64,000 nucleotides of DNA. Source: Halalkalicoccus tibetensis. GTDB taxonomy: Archaea > Halobacteriota > Halobacteria > Halobacteriales > Halalkalicoccaceae. Under the pieces are notes generated by a model. That model made no database searches and was not told the DNA's origin. It saw only the letters and a program-made list of their open reading frames with translations. Position 1 is the stretch's first letter. The number at the start of each line of letters is the position of its first letter. Both the position numbers and the translations under genes were made by a program. Positions 1 through 9,003 of the stretch are shown here, piece after piece. The DNA is taken from the NCBI RefSeq assembly GCF_037996645.1, contig NZ_JBBMXV010000001.1, forward strand, positions 538,162 through 602,161, given 5' to 3'.

Positions 1-43
1 TGACGTAGAGCAGATCCCGCTGAAAGCCTGTCAGGTCATACAT
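1..43 (-). CDS. PadR-like transcriptional regulator, 5' end only
   Basis: Only the first 14 codons lie in the window, reading MYDLTGFQRDLLYV from an ATG at 43. This N-terminus is the one I know from the short haloarchaeal PadR-family winged-helix regulators, which bind DNA as dimers and usually repress nearby genes. A second ATG lies at 39, but the upstream one gives the family N-terminus. An AT-rich stretch (46-57) precedes the start. The call rests on N-terminal similarity alone, because the rest of the gene is outside the window. Confidence 0.7.
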   Translation of the reverse strand, partial: MYDLTGFQRDLLYV

Positions 44-223
44 GCCTATACTTAAATGACAAGTCCGCCCCCGCCGCTCATAAACATGTCGGGATTCAGC
101 CTACCGCACGGCGGTTTTCGCCGGCCGGAGCGCGTCCCGTTCCCCCTTCTCGAACGTAGGTGGTTCGGCCGTTTTCGGGTATCGTTCGGCGGACGCGGGG
201 CTCCGTGATGTCGTCGTCCGTGG

Positions 224-265
224 AAGCAATCCACACGGGGAGGAAAAATCCCCGTGTGGCTGCTT
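224..265. repeat. Long hairpin, 10-bp perfect core stem
   Basis: CCACACGGGG (231-240) and CCCCGTGTGG (250-259) form a perfect inverted repeat with a 9-nt AT-rich loop. AAGCA (224-228) and TGCTT (261-265) can extend the stem. It lies in the 327-bp gap 44-370, which has no convincing gene. The stem could act in an RNA (terminator or small RNA) or be the remnant of a mobile element. Confidence 0.6.
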
Positions 266-287
266 GCCGCCCTGAATTGGTCCCCGC

Positions 288-318
288 TGACGCTTCGGCC
301 CTCCAAAGCGAAGCGTCA
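288..318. repeat. Second hairpin, 10-bp perfect stem
   Basis: TGACGCTTCG (288-297) and CGAAGCGTCA (309-318) are perfect inverted arms around an 11-nt loop. The pair follows the 224-265 hairpin by 22 bp, so the gap 44-370 is dominated by two strong stems. The ORFs that cross this gap on both strands lack a recognisable product. Confidence 0.6.
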
Positions 319-370
319 CTTGTGTACTCACGCCATTACCCCTTAAAGCTACCGGGAATGGTTCGGGTGG

Positions 371-517
371 CTAGATGTACTCCTCCTCGAGCGCCCAGCC
401 CAGCGCCCGCTTGTAGTAAGTGAACATCTCTCGCACCCCTTCGTGGCGCATCTCGTCGCTCTCGAGCTGTTCCGCGAGGAACTCGTACTGTTCGCGGATC
501 TCCTCTTCGCTGCGCAT
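371..517 (-). CDS. Small acidic haloarchaeal protein (48 aa)
   Basis: An ATG at 517 opens a 48-residue frame starting MRSEEEIREQYEFLAEQLES and ending in a Glu-rich tail at TAG 371-373. It is a single acidic, helix-rich segment with no Cys, signal or membrane span. I recall proteins of this type as conserved small hypotheticals in haloarchaea, but know no function. It is divergent from the zinc-ribbon gene at 605, with 87 bp between the two starts for promoters. A longer in-frame ORF reaches 994, but that is antisense to the next gene. Confidence 0.7.
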   Translation of the reverse strand: MRSEEEIREQYEFLAEQLESDEMRHEGVREMFTYYKRALGWALEEEYI

Positions 518-604
518 GGGGCTACTGAGATCGGCGCCCACATCAACTTCCTCCCTGATCCGGGCCGAACACAGGCTTTTGTCCGCGGCGGCGGTAGGCC
601 GGGT

Positions 605-1342
605 ATGGAGATCCGAGGCGAGCGCGAGTGCACCGGGTGTGGGACGCGCTGGTCGTACTACGAGACCGGCGAGGTGGCTTGTCCCGACTGTGGCAGCCTC
701 AAAAGCGTCGGCCGGGAGGAGCGCGAGCTCCACACCGACGCCCCCGCGGAGCTCGACCTCACGCCGGTCAAACGCGGGGTCGCCGACCAGCCCCTGACGG
801 ACGTCGCCAGCGAGGTCACCGAGCGCTGTCGTGAGTACGTCCACGACCGGGGGTTCATCAACGGCGGGGAGCTGCGCGAACTCGACGAGACGTATCTGAT
901 CGCGAGCGAGCTCGCGAGCGCGATCCGGGCCTACGAGCGCTCGCTGTCCTCGGGCGCGCTGGATCCGGGAACCGACGACGCCGAACAGCTCCACCTGTTC
1001 GCGCTGCTGAACGAGGAACGGCCCCCGCCGGCGGAGGTCCCCGCCTCGCTCGCGCCCGCACGTGGGCTGGCGTACGCGAAGGCGGTCTCGACCTACCGCG
1101 ACGACCTGCGGACCTTCCTCGACGAGGAGGACGCCGAGCGCCCGTCAGTGCGCCGGGCGCTCGGTCGGCTCGACGATCATCTCCGGCGGGTCGAGGCGCT
1201 CGACGGCGACGTCGAGCCGCGGACTGCAGAACGCCTCATCGAGGTCGCCCGCGACCTCGGGAGCACCGTTCGGGCGGACGATGAGGTGGCCCTCGCGCGC
1301 GCACAGGAGCGCCTCGAGAGCCTGGGAAGCGATCGCCTCTAA
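605..1342 (+). CDS. Zinc-ribbon protein, DUF7117-like
   Basis: This 245-aa protein starts MEIRGERECTGCGTRWSYYE. It has an N-terminal TFIIB-type zinc ribbon with CxxC pairs at about residues 9-12 and 28-31, followed by a long acidic alpha-helical region. The ATG at 605 was preferred over in-frame starts from 443 because those extensions lie over the divergent gene. It overlaps the folD stop by 4 bp tail to tail. The ribbon suggests a nucleic-acid or protein-contact role, but no enzymatic motif is visible. The family name is from memory. Confidence 0.75.
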   Translation: MEIRGERECTGCGTRWSYYETGEVACPDCGSLKSVGREERELHTDAPAELDLTPVKRGVADQPLTDVASEVTERCREYVHDRGFINGGELRELDETYLIASELASAIRAYERSLSSGALDPGTDDAEQLHLFALLNEERPPPAEVPASLAPARGLAYAKAVSTYRDDLRTFLDEEDAERPSVRRALGRLDDHLRRVEALDGDVEPRTAERLIEVARDLGSTVRADDEVALARAQERLESLGSDRL

Positions 1343-2232
1343 GGAAGCTCGACCGGAACGTCCTCGGCCTCGCTTGCGGCCTTTACCGTGTTGTACAGCA
1401 ACATCGCGCGGGTCATCGGCCCGACGCCGCCTGGGACCGGCGTGATCGCGCCCGCGACCTCCTTCGCACTCTCGAACTCGACGTCGCCGACGAGCTCGTA
1501 CCCCTTCTCGTTGTCCGCGTCGACGCGGCTGATCCCGACGTCGATCACCGTCGCTCCCTCAGAGAGCATCGAGCCGTCGACGAGTTCGGTGACCCCGGAG
1601 GCCACGATCACGACGTCGGCGTTTCGCGTCTTGGCGGCGAGGTCCTCGGTTCGCGAGTGACAGACCGTGACGGTGGCGTTGCCGCCCTCGGCCTTCTGCA
1701 GCAGCAGGTTCGCCATCGGCTTGCCGACGATGTCCGAGCGACCGACCACCGTGACGTCGGCGCCCTCGGTCTCGACGTCGTACGCTTCGAAGAGCTTCTG
1801 GATCCCGTGTGGGGTACACGGTTTGAACCGGGCGTCCCCGGCGACCAGCCGGCCGACGTTCTCGGGGTGGAACCCGTCGACGTCCTTCGCGGGGTCGATC
1901 CGGCGGATCACCTCGCGGTAGTCGATCTGATTCGGCACCGGGTCCTGAACGAGATAGCCGTGGACCTCGGGATCGGCGTTGAGCTCCTCGATCGTGTCGT
2001 AGAGCTCCTCGGACGAGGCGTCGCCCGGGAGGTCGACGTGGATCCCCTCGATGCCGACCTCCTCGCAGTCGCGCTGTTTCATGTTCACGTAGGTCTCGCT
2101 GGCGGGGTCGTCGCCGACGAGGACCGTCGCGAGCCCCGGGGTCACGCCCCGGTCGGCGAGCGTCCCGATCGCCCCCTCGAGCTCCCCGCGGACCTCGCTC
2201 GCGACCTCGTTCCCGTCGATGATCGTCGTCAT
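1339..2232 (-). CDS. folD: Bifunctional methylene-THF dehydrogenase/methenyl-THF cyclohydrolase
   Basis: This 297-aa protein (start MTTIIDGNEVASEVRGELEG) has the family's usual length. It interconverts 5,10-methylene-THF and 10-formyl-THF with NADP(H) in the cytosol. Visible signatures are the YVNMKQRDCEE substrate/catalytic region near residue 50 (K in the active site), VVGRSDIVGKPMANLL in the Rossmann domain and PVPGGVGPMTRAMLL near the C-terminus. The ATG at 2232 matches family N-termini; an in-frame ATG at 2262 only adds a proline-rich leader. It supplies one-carbon units together with glyA, which lies 5.4 kb away on the same strand. Confidence 0.96.
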   Translation of the reverse strand: MTTIIDGNEVASEVRGELEGAIGTLADRGVTPGLATVLVGDDPASETYVNMKQRDCEEVGIEGIHVDLPGDASSEELYDTIEELNADPEVHGYLVQDPVPNQIDYREVIRRIDPAKDVDGFHPENVGRLVAGDARFKPCTPHGIQKLFEAYDVETEGADVTVVGRSDIVGKPMANLLLQKAEGGNATVTVCHSRTEDLAAKTRNADVVIVASGVTELVDGSMLSEGATVIDVGISRVDADNEKGYELVGDVEFESAKEVAGAITPVPGGVGPMTRAMLLYNTVKAASEAEDVPVELP

Positions 2233-2405
2233 GGGTGGGACTGGGCGATCCACCGCCTTCAACGCTCGGGTTCGTGCCCATCTACGGAGTGTTTCCGAGT
2301 TCGATATGCACGTTCGTGCATTACCCTTCGGAGGGTGCGAAACACCGGTCGGCCGATCAGGGGACGGGAGTTATACTCCCGGACGGACAACGGCCGACGG
2401 GATCA

Positions 2406-2957
2406 ATGACATTGTTCAGTAACGGAGACGAGTCCGACGAACCGTCCTCGGAGAGCGAGGTCGTCGAGGAGGCCCAGTCGATGCCGGTGTTCACCGCCCG
2501 GTCGTTGCTCCGGGCCGTCCAAGGGGGACTGTTCGCGACGTTCGTGATGACCGCGTTTCGGCTACCGATACTCCGGTCACTACCGCCCTCCGCGAACTTC
2601 TGGGCGAAGTACGTCGGGAGCGGCCACCCCGAGGAGTACACGGGAATGGGGGTCGTCCTCCACGTCCTCTACGGGGTGAGCTTCGGGGCGCTGTTCGGCC
2701 TGCTCTATCCGCGGATGAACCTCCCGCGGTCGGCGACCGAGACCGAGGGCGTCGTCTGGGGGACGATCTTCGGTCTCGCGCTTTCGGCCTTCGGGGAACG
2801 GGTGATGCTCAAGTGGATGCTCGACATGGAGCTTGAGGCGGACGCGGAGACGATCTTCCACGCCTCGCACGCCGTCTATGGCATCGCGCTCGGCGCTTGG
2901 GTCGGTTCGCGCATCGATCCGGACCCGGACTACGAGGAGTACGAACACAGCCAGTAA
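2406..2957 (+). CDS. Haloarchaeal membrane protein (DUF6789-like)
   Basis: This 183-aa protein has an acidic N-terminus of about 40 residues, then four likely membrane helices (about 48-65, 90-110, 122-140 and 155-172). It carries FVMTAFRLPI and LPPSANFWAKYVG motifs that I associate with DUF6789-type proteins. ATG 2406 is chosen because upstream in-frame codons fall in the folD promoter region. It precedes the molybdopterin oxidoreductase by 34 bp on the same strand, so the two may be cotranscribed. Function unknown. Confidence 0.75.
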   Translation: MTLFSNGDESDEPSSESEVVEEAQSMPVFTARSLLRAVQGGLFATFVMTAFRLPILRSLPPSANFWAKYVGSGHPEEYTGMGVVLHVLYGVSFGALFGLLYPRMNLPRSATETEGVVWGTIFGLALSAFGERVMLKWMLDMELEADAETIFHASHAVYGIALGAWVGSRIDPDPDYEEYEHSQ

Positions 2958-2991
2958 GAGGGACTTTCCGCTTCCGACCCGTAGAACGGGC

Positions 2992-4059
2992 ATGGGTCGG
3001 TTCTCGCTGCCGCCGCGGCTCGTCGACTGGACGCTGTTCGCGCTGGTCTGTTTCGAGGTCGCCTCCGGATTGGTGAGCCTCACGCTCGGCCGACCCGAAC
3101 ACCGCTTTCTCTTCTACGCCCACGGCATCGCCGGCCTCACCCTCGTGATCCTGCTGTTCTGGAAAGTTCGACGGGTCCGGGGCCGGATCACCGATCTCTC
3201 GAAGTGGGATCGAACCACGCCGGTGTCGATCCTCGCCGTCCTCGTCGCCAGCGCCGCCCTCGTGACGGGAGTGATGTGGGTCTTCGGCTACCACGAGCGC
3301 TTCGGCTACTGGGAGTTCCTCATGCTGCACATGGCCTTCGGCGTCGCGCTCGTCCCCCTGGTGCTCTCGCATCTCTCCCAGCGCTATCGTCCGCCCCGGC
3401 GCGAGGACTTCGAGGGCCGGCGCACCTTCCTCACCTACCTCGCGCTCGGAGCCGTCGGAGCGATCGCCTGGCGGGCCCAGAGCGCCATCAACCGCCTGCT
3501 CGACACGCCGGGGGCCGACAGGCGCTTCACCGGCTCCCGGGAGCGGGGCAGTTTCACGGGCAACGCCTTCCCCACCACGAGCTGGGTCGCCGACGACCCT
3601 GACCCCGTCGACCCCGACGACTGGTCGCTGACGGTCGGAGGCGCCACGGAGCGGGGGATCGACCTCGCCTACGACGAACTCGCACCCGACGACCGCGAAC
3701 GAAGCACCCTCGACTGCACGAGCGGCTGGTACTCGGTGCAGGACTGGACGGGCGTGCGCGTGGGCGACCTGCTCGACGAGGTCGAACCCACCGATGACGC
3801 ACGATACGTCCGGTTCCAGTCGGTGACGGGCTATCGCTGGAGCCTTCCCATCGATGAGGCCCGCGACGCACTGCTGGCTACCCACGTCGGCGAGGAGGCG
3901 ATCAGCCACGGCCACGGCTTTCCCCTCAGGATCGTCACCCCCGGCCGACGGGGCTTCCAGTGGGTCAAATGGGTCGTCTCGGTCGAGGTGCGCGAGGAGT
4001 ACGACTACGGCCAGTGGGTCGTGATTTTCACGAGCGGCTTTACTGACTCCGATCCCTGA
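2992..4059 (+). CDS. Membrane-anchored molybdopterin-dependent oxidoreductase (sulfite oxidase-like)
   Basis: This is a 355-aa fusion. Residues 1-165 hold about four membrane helices with several His, resembling a cytochrome b561-type anchor. The C-terminal part (about 190-350) is an oxidoreductase molybdopterin domain. It contains DCTSGWYSVQDWTGV, with the Cys expected to ligate molybdenum, and HGFPLRIVTPGRRGFQWVKW near the end, both typical of the sulfite oxidase/YedY fold. The active site probably faces outside, with the heme-like anchor passing electrons to the chain. It converges on the quinone reductase gene with 1 bp between stops. The substrate cannot be told from sequence. Confidence 0.88.
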   Translation: MGRFSLPPRLVDWTLFALVCFEVASGLVSLTLGRPEHRFLFYAHGIAGLTLVILLFWKVRRVRGRITDLSKWDRTTPVSILAVLVASAALVTGVMWVFGYHERFGYWEFLMLHMAFGVALVPLVLSHLSQRYRPPRREDFEGRRTFLTYLALGAVGAIAWRAQSAINRLLDTPGADRRFTGSRERGSFTGNAFPTTSWVADDPDPVDPDDWSLTVGGATERGIDLAYDELAPDDRERSTLDCTSGWYSVQDWTGVRVGDLLDEVEPTDDARYVRFQSVTGYRWSLPIDEARDALLATHVGEEAISHGHGFPLRIVTPGRRGFQWVKWVVSVEVREEYDYGQWVVIFTSGFTDSDP

Positions 4060-4060
4060 C

Positions 4061-5062
4061 TCACAGGTCGTTCTCGAGGACGATCTTGCCGAGCGCGTCG
4101 CCCTCCTCGAGCCGGCGGTGGGCCTCCTCGGCCTCGCTGAAGCCGTGGCGCTGCTCGTCGACCAGCGGTTCGAGGTCGCCGTCGTCGACCATCCCAGCGA
4201 TCTCGCGCAGCTCGTGGCCCAGGCGGTCGTGCCAGGCGTCCCGCAGGATCGGGAGGATGACGAGCACGACGTCCAGCGAGAGGGCGTTGAGGTGCATCGC
4301 GCTCACGTCCTGGGTCGAACTCGACTCGGTGGTGAGGACCCGGCCGTAGGGCCGGACCGCCTCGAAGGACGTCTGGAGGTGGTCGTCGCCGATCGGGTCG
4401 AAGACGACGTCGAAACCCTCCCCGCCGGTGTGGTCGGCGACGTACTCCTCGACCGACTGCTCGGTGTAGTCGACGGTGGCCTCGGCGCCCAGCTCCTCGG
4501 CGATCCCGCGTTTCTCCTCGGTCGAACCGGTCGCGACCACGTGCGCGTCGGCCGCGCTCGCGATCTGAACGCCGATATGCCCGACGCCGCCCGACCCCCC
4601 GTAGACGAGCACGTCGTTCTCCTCCTCGGAGTCGAGTTCGGCCCGGTCGATCAGCATCTCCCAGGCGGTGAGCGCGACCACCGGCAGCGCGGCGGCCTCC
4701 GCGAGCGAAATCGATTCGGGAGCGGGCGCGATCGCGTCGGCGTCGGCGATCATGTACTCGGCGAGCGCGCCGGGGTTGCCCGTCACGCCGCCCGGCATGC
4801 CGTAGACCTCGTCGCCGGCCTCGAACTCCGTCACCCCGTCGCCGACGGCGTCGACCGTCCCGGCGACGTCACAGCCGATCACCGCGGGGAAATCGGGGGC
4901 GAAGGGTGGAAGGTCGCCCCGTCGGATCTTGTAGTCGACCGGGTTGACGCTGGAGGCCGCGACCGAGATCCGGACCTCGCCCTCGCCGGGCTCGGGCGTC
5001 TCGATCTCGCGGGTCTCGAAGACGTCGGGCTCGCCGAACTCGTCGATGACTCGTGCCTGCAT
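4061..5062 (-). CDS. NADPH:quinone reductase-like MDR oxidoreductase
   Basis: This 333-aa zinc-independent medium-chain dehydrogenase/reductase starts MQARVIDEFGEPDVFETREI. Family marks are SSVNPVDYKIRRGDL, GCDVAGTVDAVGDGV and the nucleotide-binding segment VYGGSGGVGHIGVQIA near residue 155. The structural-zinc Cys cluster of alcohol dehydrogenases is absent, which fits the quinone reductase branch. The in-frame extension to 5185 is basic and low-complexity, so ATG 5062 is taken as the start. It probably reduces a quinone or enone with NAD(P)H in the cytosol. Confidence 0.88.
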   Translation of the reverse strand: MQARVIDEFGEPDVFETREIETPEPGEGEVRISVAASSVNPVDYKIRRGDLPPFAPDFPAVIGCDVAGTVDAVGDGVTEFEAGDEVYGMPGGVTGNPGALAEYMIADADAIAPAPESISLAEAAALPVVALTAWEMLIDRAELDSEEENDVLVYGGSGGVGHIGVQIASAADAHVVATGSTEEKRGIAEELGAEATVDYTEQSVEEYVADHTGGEGFDVVFDPIGDDHLQTSFEAVRPYGRVLTTESSSTQDVSAMHLNALSLDVVLVILPILRDAWHDRLGHELREIAGMVDDGDLEPLVDEQRHGFSEAEEAHRRLEEGDALGKIVLENDL

Positions 5063-5224
5063 GGTCCCCGGTTCGCCCTCGTCGAAGGTGTACCTTGGCC
5101 TGTCGGAAGGTAACGAGGGAACCGATGGCGGAACCCGTTCGTCCTGTCCTGCTCCGGATTTTCGTCTATCTGTGTGTTTTTTCACCGTCGAAATCCGCGA
5201 GGTGACGCTCGGCTAGACGACAGG

Positions 5225-5232
5225 TTTATATA
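5225..5232 (+). promoter_or_regulatory. TATA box of the NhaC-type antiporter gene
   Basis: TTTATATA lies about 33 bp before ATG 5262 (25 bp before GTG 5253). That spacing is compatible with a TFB/TBP promoter giving a leaderless or very short leader transcript. Confidence 0.6.
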
Positions 5233-5261
5233 GGCCGGTTCTGAGCCATGAAGTGAATGAG

Positions 5262-6821
5262 ATGAGCGAAGCAACTGATCCGGACGTGATGAGCGGGTTC
5301 GGCGGCGACGAGGGGGAGGGGCCGCGCATCGAGTTCTACGGCGGGCCCGGCATGAGCGCGATCCCGATCGCCTTCTTCATCGTCTGGGCGATCGCCCAGA
5401 CGGCGCTGTGGCGGATCTCGGATACGGGGGGGCTGGTCGCGGGGATGCTGATCGGGCTGATCCTCGGGATGTTCTTCGTCCGGGGGAACTGGAAGAGCTA
5501 CGCGAACACCATCTTCGAGGGGATGACCCAGCCCGTCGCGGTGACGGCGATCGTCGCCTGGATCTGGGCGGGGATGTTCGCCGAGCTGCTGCAGGACGGC
5601 GGCTTCGTCGGCGGGCTCGTCTGGCTGGCCGACGCCGGCGGTATCGGCGCGACGCTGTTTCCCGCGGCGACGTTCGTCCTCGCGGCGCTGTTCACCACCG
5701 GGATCGGCACCGGCTACGGCGCGACGATCGCGTTCGTCACGCTGTTCTTCCCCGCGGGCGTGCTGCTCGGGGCGAACCCGATCCTGATGTTCGGCGCGAT
5801 CCTCTCGGGGGCGATCTTCGGGGACAACCTCGCGCCGGTCTCCGACACCACCATCGTCAGCGCCGTCACCCAGGACTCGGACATCGGCGGGGTCGTCGCC
5901 TCGCGGTTCAAATACGCCATCGTAGCGGCGATCCCCGCGCTGCTCGCCTACGTGCTGATCGGCGGGACGGTCGGGGGCGCGCTCGACATTGCCGCGGAGG
6001 CCCAGGAGATCTTCGTCGCGGAGAGCGAGCCGATCGGTCTCGTCCACCTCGCCTCGATGGGCGTCGTCATCGCGACGGCGGTCGCCGGTCGCCACATCGT
6101 CGAGGCGATCTCCTGGGGGATCGTCGTCGCGGTCGCCGCGAACCTCGCGCTCGGGCTGACGACCGTCGGCGACATCGTGGTCTTCAACGCGCCCGCCGAC
6201 GCGCCGTTCGCCGGCCCGCTCGAGGCACTCCCGATCCTCGAGATCGTCGACGACCCCGACGCGGTCGGCGTCGGCGGCAGCATCCTCGAGGGCGCGGCGG
6301 GCTTCTTCGAGCTCTCGATCCTCGTTCTTCTCATCATCGCCGCCGCCCAGATCATGATTCGGGGAGGCGCCTTCCAGGCGATCCTCGACTGGTCGATCGA
6401 GAACCTCGCGACCAACGTCAGGAACGCCGAGCTCACGATGGTCGGCTCCTCGGCGCTGATCAACGCGATCATCACGATCAACACCGCCGCCGAGGTCGCC
6501 ATCGGGCCCTACATCTCGAAGATCGGCGAGCGGTTCAACCTGAACGGCTACCGACGGGCGAACATCCTCGACGCCCAGACCGCGGCGCTGGGCTACATCT
6601 TCCCGTGGTCGGGCGGCGTGCTCGTCGGCTTCGAGGCGATGCAGGGCCTACCGGGCGAGTACGACTGGTTCGAGGCGGCGATGATCGTCAACCCGATCGA
6701 GGTCGTTCCGTTCGTCTTCCACGGCTGGCTCCTGGTGCTGGTGTTCGTCCTCGCGGCGATCACCGGCTTCGGCCGCGAGTACCTGATCGACCGCGAGAGC
6801 GAGGAGGTGGCACGGATATGA
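5262..6821 (+). CDS. nhaC: NhaC-family Na+/H+ antiporter
   Basis: This 519-aa protein has about 12 membrane segments and an acidic N-terminus. NhaC-type features include the GIGTGYGATIAF loop near residue 150, the LSGAIFGDNLAPVSDTTIVS segment near 190 and a matching second half with AEVAIGPYISKIG. It exchanges Na+ for protons across the cytoplasmic membrane, important for pH and sodium balance in a halophile. GTG 5253 could also start it (MNEMSEA); ATG 5262 fits the TATA spacing less tightly but is the stronger codon. Its stop overlaps the next gene's ATG. Confidence 0.9.
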   Translation: MSEATDPDVMSGFGGDEGEGPRIEFYGGPGMSAIPIAFFIVWAIAQTALWRISDTGGLVAGMLIGLILGMFFVRGNWKSYANTIFEGMTQPVAVTAIVAWIWAGMFAELLQDGGFVGGLVWLADAGGIGATLFPAATFVLAALFTTGIGTGYGATIAFVTLFFPAGVLLGANPILMFGAILSGAIFGDNLAPVSDTTIVSAVTQDSDIGGVVASRFKYAIVAAIPALLAYVLIGGTVGGALDIAAEAQEIFVAESEPIGLVHLASMGVVIATAVAGRHIVEAISWGIVVAVAANLALGLTTVGDIVVFNAPADAPFAGPLEALPILEIVDDPDAVGVGGSILEGAAGFFELSILVLLIIAAAQIMIRGGAFQAILDWSIENLATNVRNAELTMVGSSALINAIITINTAAEVAIGPYISKIGERFNLNGYRRANILDAQTAALGYIFPWSGGVLVGFEAMQGLPGEYDWFEAAMIVNPIEVVPFVFHGWLLVLVFVLAAITGFGREYLIDRESEEVARI

Positions 6822-7096
6822 GCATGCTTTCGAAATACCTCAAAGGCTGGTCGCTGCGCACCACGAAACCGACGCTCCAACCCGGCAAGGAGATCAACGT
6901 CTTCCTCGCGGAGTACGATCGCGAGGAGGGATCCGGGCTCGCACTCGTGGGTGACACCCGGCTGTACGTCTCGGATGCCGAACCCGAGCACGTCGGGATG
7001 CGCGTGCGGGTCGCGGTCAGGGAGTTCCAGCCCGACGACTCGGTGGGCTACGGCCAGCTCGTCGAGGTCGTCGGCGGGAGCTCCTACGCCGGCTAG
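6818..7096 (+). CDS. Small conserved protein translationally coupled to nhaC (DUF7513-like)
   Basis: This 92-aa protein starts MSMLSKYLKGWSLRTTKPTL. Its ATG overlaps the antiporter stop as ATGA, so the two are likely coupled. The residue pattern (KEINVFLAEYD, GDTRLYVSDAEPEHVG, MRVRVAVREF) suggests an OB- or TRAM-like beta barrel, with no membrane span. It may be a regulatory or nucleic-acid partner, but that is inference. A second in-frame ATG at 6824 is an alternative start. Confidence 0.75.
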   Translation: MSMLSKYLKGWSLRTTKPTLQPGKEINVFLAEYDREEGSGLALVGDTRLYVSDAEPEHVGMRVRVAVREFQPDDSVGYGQLVEVVGGSSYAG

Positions 7097-7124
7097 CCCT
7101 GACTGGCGCTCGATCACGCCGCGC

Positions 7125-7568
7125 TCAGGGCCGTATCCGGTCGAAGGCCGCGCGGAGCTCCCCGCTCAATCCGAGCGACTCGAGTTCGGCGTCGAGATCC
7201 AACCCCTCCAGGATCTCCCGGCCGGCGGGTCTTCGTCGCATCGTCAACACGGTGTAGAGATAGGAGATCCGAAGCAGCCGGATCGACCGCCCGAGGTCGG
7301 CCTCCGAATCGAGGTAGAGGCTCGTCCAGCCGCCGCCCGCGAAACGGTGTTCGTTCGTGCTCCCCTCCGCGATCAGGGCGTCCTTCACGCGCTTGGGGAA
7401 GTTGACGTCGAGCACCCGCCCCTCGTGAACGTGGCCGATCCCGCGGCCGTCGACGGTGAACTCGGTCGCGCCGAAGCGGTGGACGCCGGACTCGATCCCC
7501 GGCCACGCCGACACCCCCTCGACGATCCGCGCGTGGGACGTGGTCTCCTCCGTGGATATCGTTGCCAT
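7125..7568 (-). CDS. Luciferase-fold/DUF5519-like protein
   Basis: This 147-aa soluble protein starts MATISTEETTSHARIVEGVS. It contains FGATEFTVDGRGIGHVH and a later VNFPKRVKDALIAEG segment, the pattern of the small family annotated as luciferase domain (DUF5519), which often reads like a MmcQ/YjbR-type fold. The start is ATG 7568, followed upstream by 44 bp to the glyA stop on the same strand, so it may be read from the glyA transcript. The real biochemical role is unknown. Confidence 0.75.
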   Translation of the reverse strand: MATISTEETTSHARIVEGVSAWPGIESGVHRFGATEFTVDGRGIGHVHEGRVLDVNFPKRVKDALIAEGSTNEHRFAGGGWTSLYLDSEADLGRSIRLLRISYLYTVLTMRRRPAGREILEGLDLDAELESLGLSGELRAAFDRIRP

Positions 7569-7612
7569 ATACCACACTACGTCGGCGGAAACGATAAACT
7601 CGCGCCGAGCGC

Positions 7613-8866
7613 CTACTCGTCCTCGTAGAGCGGGTGGGACTGACAGAGCGCGCGGACCTCCTCGCGGACCTCGTTGCGAACCGTCTCGTCTGCGTGGTTC
7701 TCGACGACACGGGCGATGGCGTCGCCCACCGCCTGCATCTCCTCCTCGCCGAATCCGCGGGTCGTGATCGCGGGCGTTCCTGCCCGAATGCCGCTGGGGT
7801 TGAACGCGCTTCGGGTCTCGCCCGGCACCGTGTTGGCGTTCAGGACGATCCCGGCGTCCTCTAAGGCCTCCTCCGCATCGCCGCCCGTCGTGTCGGGATG
7901 CGAGTCCCGCAGGTCGACCAGCACGAGGTGGGTGTCGGTGCCGCCCGAGACCAGCGAGAGGCCGTGGTCCTGGAGGGTGTCGCCCAGCGTCCGCGCGTTC
8001 TCGATGACCTGCTGGGCGTACTCCTCGAACTCGGGTTCGAGCGCCTCCTTGAACCCGACGGCCTTGCCCGCGACGTTGTGCATCAGCGGGCCGCCCTGCG
8101 CGCCGGGGAAGACGGCCGAGTCGACGTCGCCCGCGTGTTCCTCGGTGCACATGATGATCCCGCCACGGCCCGCGCGGATCGTCTTGTGCGTCGAGCCGGT
8201 GACGAAGTCCGCGGTCCCGACGGGCGAGGAGTGGACGCCGGCGGCGACGAGGCCCGTGATGTGGGCGATGTCCGCGAGGTGGTAGGCGCCGACCTCGTCG
8301 GCCGCCTCCTGGATCCGCTCCCATTCGACCTCGCGGGGGTAGGCCGAGTAGCCCGAGACGATCATGTCCGGTTCGAACTCCTCGGCGTGGGCCGCGAGGC
8401 CCTCGTAGTCGATGTAGCCCGTCTCGGGGTCGACCTCGTACTGCTCAACCTCGAACAGTTGGCCCGCGAAGTTCGCGGGGTGGCCGTGCGAGAGGTGCCC
8501 GCCGTGGGTGAGGTCGAGCGAGAGGATCCTGTCTCCCGGCTCGAGGACGGCGAGGTAGACGCCCATGTTGGCCTGTGAGCCGCTGTGGGGCTGGACGTTG
8601 ACGTGCTCGGCTCCCCAGAGCTCCTTCGCGCGCTCGATGGCGAGGTTCTCGACGGTGTCGGCGTGCTCGCAGCCGGCGTAGTAGCGCTTGCCGGGGTAGC
8701 CCTCGGCGTACTTGTTGGTCAGCGCGCTGCTCTGGGCCTCCATGACGGCGGGCGAGACGTGGTTCTCGCTCGCGATCATCTGTAGACCCTCCTGTTGACG
8801 CGTGACCTCCCCTTCGAGCGCCTCCGCGATCTCCGGGTCGGTCTCATGGACGGTGTCGTACTCCAT
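7613..8866 (-). CDS. glyA: Serine hydroxymethyltransferase
   Basis: This 417-aa protein has the full family length. It is PLP-dependent and converts serine plus THF to glycine plus 5,10-methylene-THF. Visible motifs are MIASENHVSPAV near residue 30, YAEGYPGKRYYAGCE, the TGSTHKTIRAGRGG segment carrying the PLP-lysine near residue 225, and FNPSGIRAGTPAITTRGF. An AT-rich TATA-like stretch (8891-8899) lies about 28 bp upstream of ATG 8866, fitting a leaderless transcript. It feeds FolD, encoded further along the same strand. Confidence 0.97.
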   Translation of the reverse strand: MEYDTVHETDPEIAEALEGEVTRQQEGLQMIASENHVSPAVMEAQSSALTNKYAEGYPGKRYYAGCEHADTVENLAIERAKELWGAEHVNVQPHSGSQANMGVYLAVLEPGDRILSLDLTHGGHLSHGHPANFAGQLFEVEQYEVDPETGYIDYEGLAAHAEEFEPDMIVSGYSAYPREVEWERIQEAADEVGAYHLADIAHITGLVAAGVHSSPVGTADFVTGSTHKTIRAGRGGIIMCTEEHAGDVDSAVFPGAQGGPLMHNVAGKAVGFKEALEPEFEEYAQQVIENARTLGDTLQDHGLSLVSGGTDTHLVLVDLRDSHPDTTGGDAEEALEDAGIVLNANTVPGETRSAFNPSGIRAGTPAITTRGFGEEEMQAVGDAIARVVENHADETVRNEVREEVRALCQSHPLYEDE

Positions 8867-9003
8867 GGGAAGGGATTCGACAGGGTGGGCTAAAATCTAC
8901 CCCATATCGCTCACGGGTCGACCCCGGACATACCCGTTTAATCGAGTATTAGCCGCCTCCGACAGACCTATTATCTATCAGAGACAGCGGTATATATCGC
9001 AGC